From Aquiflexum sp041749095 (GTDB taxonomy: Bacteria > Bacteroidota > Bacteroidia > Cytophagales > Cyclobacteriaceae), in the NCBI RefSeq assembly GCF_041749095.1, contig NZ_JBGTCA010000252.1, forward strand, positions 1-9,578: a stretch of DNA of 9,578 nt. Reading direction: 5' to 3'. Of this stretch, positions 6,986 through 9,578 are shown piece by piece. A program made the position numbers and the translations under genes. The notes under the pieces were generated by a model. It was not told the origin of the DNA, searched no databases, and was given only the letters and a program-made list of their open reading frames with translations. How positions within the stretch are numbered: position 1 is the first letter of the stretch; every line of letters begins with the position of its first letter.

Positions 6986-7588
6986 ATGCCGGATCCTAAA
7001 GGGAAATATATTACCGATAACCAAATTGGCGAAATCCAATATTGGGACCTATTGAAAAATGGGGAGAAAGACGGGTTGGAAGGTATTTATAAAATGTTTT
7101 CGCAGGAACTTTTTAGGCATGGCATGGCCATCAAGCCCAACCGGAGTTTTATCAAAGACTGTATCCAGGAACTTTTCATCGATCTTTGGAAATACCGAAA
7201 TAATCTGAAGACCACCGACAATATAAAATTGTACCTGTTCAGATGTCTGTCCAACAAAATCCACAAAGAGATTGCAAGAGATAAAAACCGGTATTCCCAA
7301 GATGATATAGATGCATACGATGTTTTACTACTTGAAAATTCACCGGAACAGAACCTGATTAGCCATCAGAATGATGAGAAAATTCAGAAAAAATTGATTC
7401 AAGCCTTGGAAAAGTTACCACTGAGGCAGCGGGAAGCTATCCAAAACCTGTTTTTTGAAAACCATTCGTATGAAGAGACTGCCAAGATTATGGGCATCAA
7501 CATTCAATCTGTATATACTTTGGCTTGGAAGGCCATCGCCAATTTAAAAAAATCCATCTTGATTATTTTATTTTTTCTTTTAACCTGA
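6986..7588 (+). CDS. ECF-type RNA polymerase sigma factor (FecI-like, Bacteroidota subgroup)
   Basis: A 200-residue protein with the two conserved sigma-70 regions of ECF factors. Region 2 spans about residues 31-92 and includes the core-binding/-10 helix IKDCIQELFIDLWKYRNNL (56-74) and LYLFRCLSNKI (82-92). Region 4 spans 144-189, with LPLRQREAIQNLFF and the helix-turn-helix SYEETAKIMGINIQSVYTLA (161-180). It would direct RNA polymerase to the promoter of its transporter operon and is held inactive by the anti-sigma factor encoded 161 bases downstream. Residues 190-200 (SILIILFFLLT) form a short hydrophobic tail with no charged residue, a feature I recall from other sigma factors beside Bacteroidota FecR genes. 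It may help membrane or anti-sigma contact. The ATG at 6986 is chosen because region 2 needs the preceding residues and no earlier in-frame start is obvious. Specific target genes cannot be told beyond the adjacent SusC. Confidence 0.93.
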   Translation: MPDPKGKYITDNQIGEIQYWDLLKNGEKDGLEGIYKMFSQELFRHGMAIKPNRSFIKDCIQELFIDLWKYRNNLKTTDNIKLYLFRCLSNKIHKEIARDKNRYSQDDIDAYDVLLLENSPEQNLISHQNDEKIQKKLIQALEKLPLRQREAIQNLFFENHSYEETAKIMGINIQSVYTLAWKAIANLKKSILIILFFLLT

Positions 7589-7749
7589 AATATAATTCTA
7601 CTGTATTTGATAACAGATTGCTATTCTGGTTGTCATATTGGAATTTTACAAGTGGATTTTTTGAAAATAATGTAAATATCAAAATTTTTTGAAAAATCAT
7701 AGGATAGATTTTCGGGATTTCTGGCTTATATATATGAAAACAGATAAAA
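7589..7749. other. AT-rich spacer between sigma and anti-sigma genes
   Basis: These 161 bases hold no gene. TTTTTTGAAAA occurs twice in direct orientation (7657-7667 and 7685-7695, 28 bases apart); composition alone could explain this. The gap is long for co-translated sigma/anti-sigma pairs, so the anti-sigma gene may have its own promoter here, but none was clearly recognised. Confidence 0.4.
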
Positions 7750-8838
7750 ATGGATATTTCAGAATATACAGCGGAAGATTTTGTGCTGGATCCGGAATTC
7801 AAAAAATGGGTCCTGTCCCCCAATCCGGAGTCAAACATCATGTGGGACAAATTACTGGAAAAAAATCCTGCCCAATTTAATGAGGTAAAAATGGCAAGGA
7901 AAATTTTGATGAACCTTGCTGTCAAAAATCATCAGCTCAGCCAATCCGAATCACGCATGCTCTGGAAGTCAATAGATCAGGCAACTTCTACCTCAGTCGA
8001 AACATTTGAAAATGAAGTGCCTTTGAATTCCGGAGTTACCCTGAGTAAATATGAGAAAATTGCGGATAAGGGGTTCGAATTTTCCCAATTTTCCCGTGTT
8101 GCTGCCATTTTAGCGGTGGTTTTTGGATTGGGCATTATTGCCAATCTGATTTTCCATTCATCCATCCCCACCACCCCGGATTCTCAGCTTGTTGTTTTTG
8201 AGGAACATACCACTCCTCCCGGGGTCAAATCCACCCTGACCCTTCATGACGGTTCCAAGGTGATTCTGAATTCCGGAAGTAGCCTCAGGTATGCCAGGAA
8301 TTTCGAAGCGGACAGGCGGGCACTTATACTGGAAGGAGAGGCCTATTTCGAGGTTGCGAAAGATCCTGAAAGGCCATTTATGGTGACCACAGGAGAGGTC
8401 GTCACCACCGCATTGGGAACTTCTTTCAATATCAGTTCCTATACTGATGAGGAATTGAGCATTTCCCTGCTGTCAGGAAAAATAGCAGTGGATTTGGTTT
8501 TTGATAATCCCACTAAATTTTTATTGGAAAAAGGAGAGGGGGTTAGGGTAAACCTAAAAGAAGGAAAATCCACCAAAGGAATTTTTGATCCTGATCAGGT
8601 GATCGGTTGGACTCAAAGAAAAATTGTGTTTGATAAGGTAAAATTAAACGAATGTATCCGGGTACTGGAAAACTGGTATGGAGTCACCTTTAATTTCAAA
8701 AACAAGCCGGATCCAGGTCTGTTGCTTTCCGGAAAATTCCATGATGAAACCCTTACAAATGTATTGGAAGGGTTGAGTTATTCAGCCAGGTTTGAATATA
8801 AGATCAAAGAAAATACAGTAGATATTTATTTTAAATAA
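7750..8838 (+). CDS. FecR family membrane anti-sigma factor (FecR + DUF4974)
   Basis: A 362-residue single-pass inner-membrane protein. Residues 1-75 form the cytoplasmic N-terminal domain that binds the sigma factor (for example FKKWVLSPNPESNIMWDKLL). One transmembrane helix lies at about 116-137 (VAAILAVVFGLGIIANLIF). The periplasmic FecR domain, about 153-250, shows the classical TPPGVKSTLTLHDGSKVILN, LEGEAYFEVAKDPERPF and TTALGTSFNI motifs. The DUF4974 domain (about 290-360) has KIVFDKVKLNECIRVLENWY and the closing FEYKIKENTVDIYF; it resembles an STN fold and is thought to contact the transporter's signalling domain. The protein keeps the upstream sigma factor inactive until the outer-membrane transporter reports substrate binding. 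An upstream ATG at 7734 is out of frame, so the start at 7750 stands. Length and domain order are normal for Bacteroidota. Confidence 0.95.
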   Translation: MDISEYTAEDFVLDPEFKKWVLSPNPESNIMWDKLLEKNPAQFNEVKMARKILMNLAVKNHQLSQSESRMLWKSIDQATSTSVETFENEVPLNSGVTLSKYEKIADKGFEFSQFSRVAAILAVVFGLGIIANLIFHSSIPTTPDSQLVVFEEHTTPPGVKSTLTLHDGSKVILNSGSSLRYARNFEADRRALILEGEAYFEVAKDPERPFMVTTGEVVTTALGTSFNISSYTDEELSISLLSGKIAVDLVFDNPTKFLLEKGEGVRVNLKEGKSTKGIFDPDQVIGWTQRKIVFDKVKLNECIRVLENWYGVTFNFKNKPDPGLLLSGKFHDETLTNVLEGLSYSARFEYKIKENTVDIYFK

Positions 8839-8864
8839 CCACTTAACAACAATAACATGTGCCT

Positions 8865-8891
8865 ATGAAACAAAAAAGCTTCAAAAAATAA
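8865..8891 (+). CDS. Possible 8-residue leader ORF (MKQKSFKK)
   Basis: ATG AAA CAA AAA AGC TTC AAA AAA TAA lies between the anti-sigma gene and the hairpin at 8891-8920; its stop codon shares its last base with the first base of the stem. The Lys-rich start resembles genuine Bacteroidota secreted-protein starts, so it could also be a decayed former start of the transporter gene. Translation is unproven. Confidence 0.25.
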   Translation: MKQKSFKK

Positions 8892-8920
8892 AACCGAAGG
8901 TGCGTCAACACCTCCGGTTT
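8891..8920 (+). promoter_or_regulatory. Strong hairpin in the 5' leader of the SusC gene
   Basis: AAACCGAAGGTG (8891-8902) pairs with CACCTCCGGTTT (8909-8920) over 12 positions with one A-C mismatch and a CGTCAA loop. No T-run follows, so it is not a standard terminator on the + strand; the A-rich run before it would make it terminator-like on the - strand. It may serve to partly separate the anti-sigma and transporter transcripts, stabilise the transporter mRNA, or act as an attenuator. A second stem, CCGGTT (8930-8935) with AACCGG (8955-8960), lies downstream, and its arms could also pair with arms of the first hairpin. Confidence 0.6.
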
Positions 8921-9012
8921 AAAGATTACCCGGTTCACGGCTATCAAACTGAAAAACCGGACAAGTTCATTTTAACCATTTAGCAATAGCCTAAAACAAA
9001 CTATGTAAAGAT

Positions 9013-9578
9013 ATGAAAAATCGTTTACTATTACATGTTATCTACATGACCAAGCTGTTTACCTATGCCTTTTTGATCCAGTGTCTTACGATGAGTTTTC
9101 TCCTCGCCTGGAATGGAAACGCACAAATCAAAGGTATTGATGAAGTAATGATCAGAATTCCACTGGAAGGTGTTTCTGTCGAAAAGGCCTTTTCGGAAAT
9201 AGAGAAATCGACGGGATTTAATTTTGTATATACCAATAAGGAACTCAAGAACCTGACGAATGTATCGGTCAATGGGAATCACCAAACCCTGTATGATGTG
9301 TTGGTGATCCTTGCCCAACAGACCAATCTGCAGTTTAAGCAGGTCAATGAGAATATTCATGTCAAGAAATCTTCTGTAAAAAAGGATACACCATTCGAAA
9401 TGATTTCCATAGTATTGGAAGATATCACTGTAGCCGGAACGGTTGTGGATGAAAATGGCGAACCACTTCCAGGCGCTACAGTCACTGTGGCAGGAACCAC
9501 CACCGGGACTGTGACGGACCTGGACGGAAACTATTCACTGACAGTACCTGAAAATTCAGTAATTGTTTTTTCCTTTAT
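9013..9578 (+). CDS. SusC/RagA family TonB-dependent transporter with STN domain, 5' part
   Basis: The frame from ATG 9013 is open to the window end (188 codons seen; full proteins have about 1,000-1,200 residues). Residues 1-37 form a long signal peptide ending NGNA|Q. An STN (secretin and TonB N-terminal) domain spans about 45-117: IRIPLEGVSVEKAFSEIEKS, FNFVYTNKEL, VSVNGNHQTLYDVLVILAQQ. A carboxypeptidase-regulatory-like domain starts at about 138: VAGTVVDENGEPLPGATVTV, GTVTDLDGNYSLTVPENS. The TonB box, plug and barrel lie beyond the window. It would import a large substrate, usually an oligosaccharide, together with a SusD-like lipoprotein expected downstream. The STN domain is the piece that distinguishes signalling transporters, which fits the adjacent sigma/anti-sigma pair. 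The start is chosen for the charged MKNR followed by a hydrophobic core; the internal M12 (MTKLF) is an alternative start. The 174-base leader carries a hairpin. Confidence 0.94.
   Translation, partial: MKNRLLLHVIYMTKLFTYAFLIQCLTMSFLLAWNGNAQIKGIDEVMIRIPLEGVSVEKAFSEIEKSTGFNFVYTNKELKNLTNVSVNGNHQTLYDVLVILAQQTNLQFKQVNENIHVKKSSVKKDTPFEMISIVLEDITVAGTVVDENGEPLPGATVTVAGTTTGTVTDLDGNYSLTVPENSVIVFSF

Noticed and set aside
7657..7695. Direct repeat TTTTTTGAAAA twice upstream of the anti-sigma gene
   Set aside because: It is low complexity in an AT-rich spacer; two copies are expected by composition, with no further spaced copies that would suggest an iteron or operator array.
7734..7752. Earlier ATG at 7734 as start of the anti-sigma factor
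   Set aside because: It is 16 bases upstream, out of frame with the FecR coding sequence.
9031..9360. Minus-strand ORF of 109 codons
   Set aside because: It is antisense to the signal peptide and STN domain of the SusC gene.
1..9578. CRISPR array, tRNA, rRNA, transposase or phage gene
   Set aside because: No regularly spaced repeats, no tRNA-like cloverleaf or rRNA sequence, and no transposase or integrase motifs were seen on either strand.

Overview
The window looks like Bacteroidota DNA, most likely from a marine or soil relative of Cyclobacteriaceae (the rank is inference). The evidence is an ECF sigma factor, a FecR-type anti-sigma factor and an STN-containing SusC/RagA porin in a row, a cargo of glycoside hydrolase, sulfatase and lipoprotein genes, AT-rich spacers and no clear Shine-Dalgarno sites.

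Left part (1-5903, + strand): a carbohydrate-related cluster, half alive and half decayed. It opens with the 3' part of a TIM-barrel glycoside-hydrolase-like gene (1-983). Next, after 11 nt, is an apparently intact secreted GH88/GH105-like protein (995-2110) in which the usual catalytic aspartates do not seem to be present. Then comes a run of broken genes: an orphan coding tail (2111-2218), the last 72 codons of a sulfatase (2222-2440), a large lipoprotein gene (2676-5161) broken by one in-frame stop and one single-base frameshift, and a nucleoside hydrolase that keeps its Tat leader and C-terminal part but lacks the N-terminal catalytic region (5214-5726). I can assign nothing in 5727-5903.

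Middle (5904-6985): a Uma2-family (DUF820) putative nuclease on the - strand, then about 470 bp without a gene. That spacer holds degenerate palindromes and an 8-bp inverted repeat, and probably carries the divergent promoters.

Right part (6986-9578, + strand): a trans-envelope signalling module. The ECF sigma factor is followed by the membrane anti-sigma factor (FecR plus DUF4974). A structured leader then precedes a SusC-type TonB-dependent transporter whose STN domain is the part expected to signal to the anti-sigma factor. By analogy with FecA-FecR-FecI, substrate binding outside would release the sigma factor, which would switch on the transporter operon. The transporter runs off the window; a SusD-like partner and enzymes are expected beyond it.

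No CRISPR array, rRNA, tRNA, transposase or complete insertion sequence was seen. The most notable points are the cluster of broken genes in a degrading locus, the duplicated module inside the broken lipoprotein gene, the missing acid residues in the GH105-like protein, and the hairpin leader with a tiny Lys-rich ORF before the transporter.
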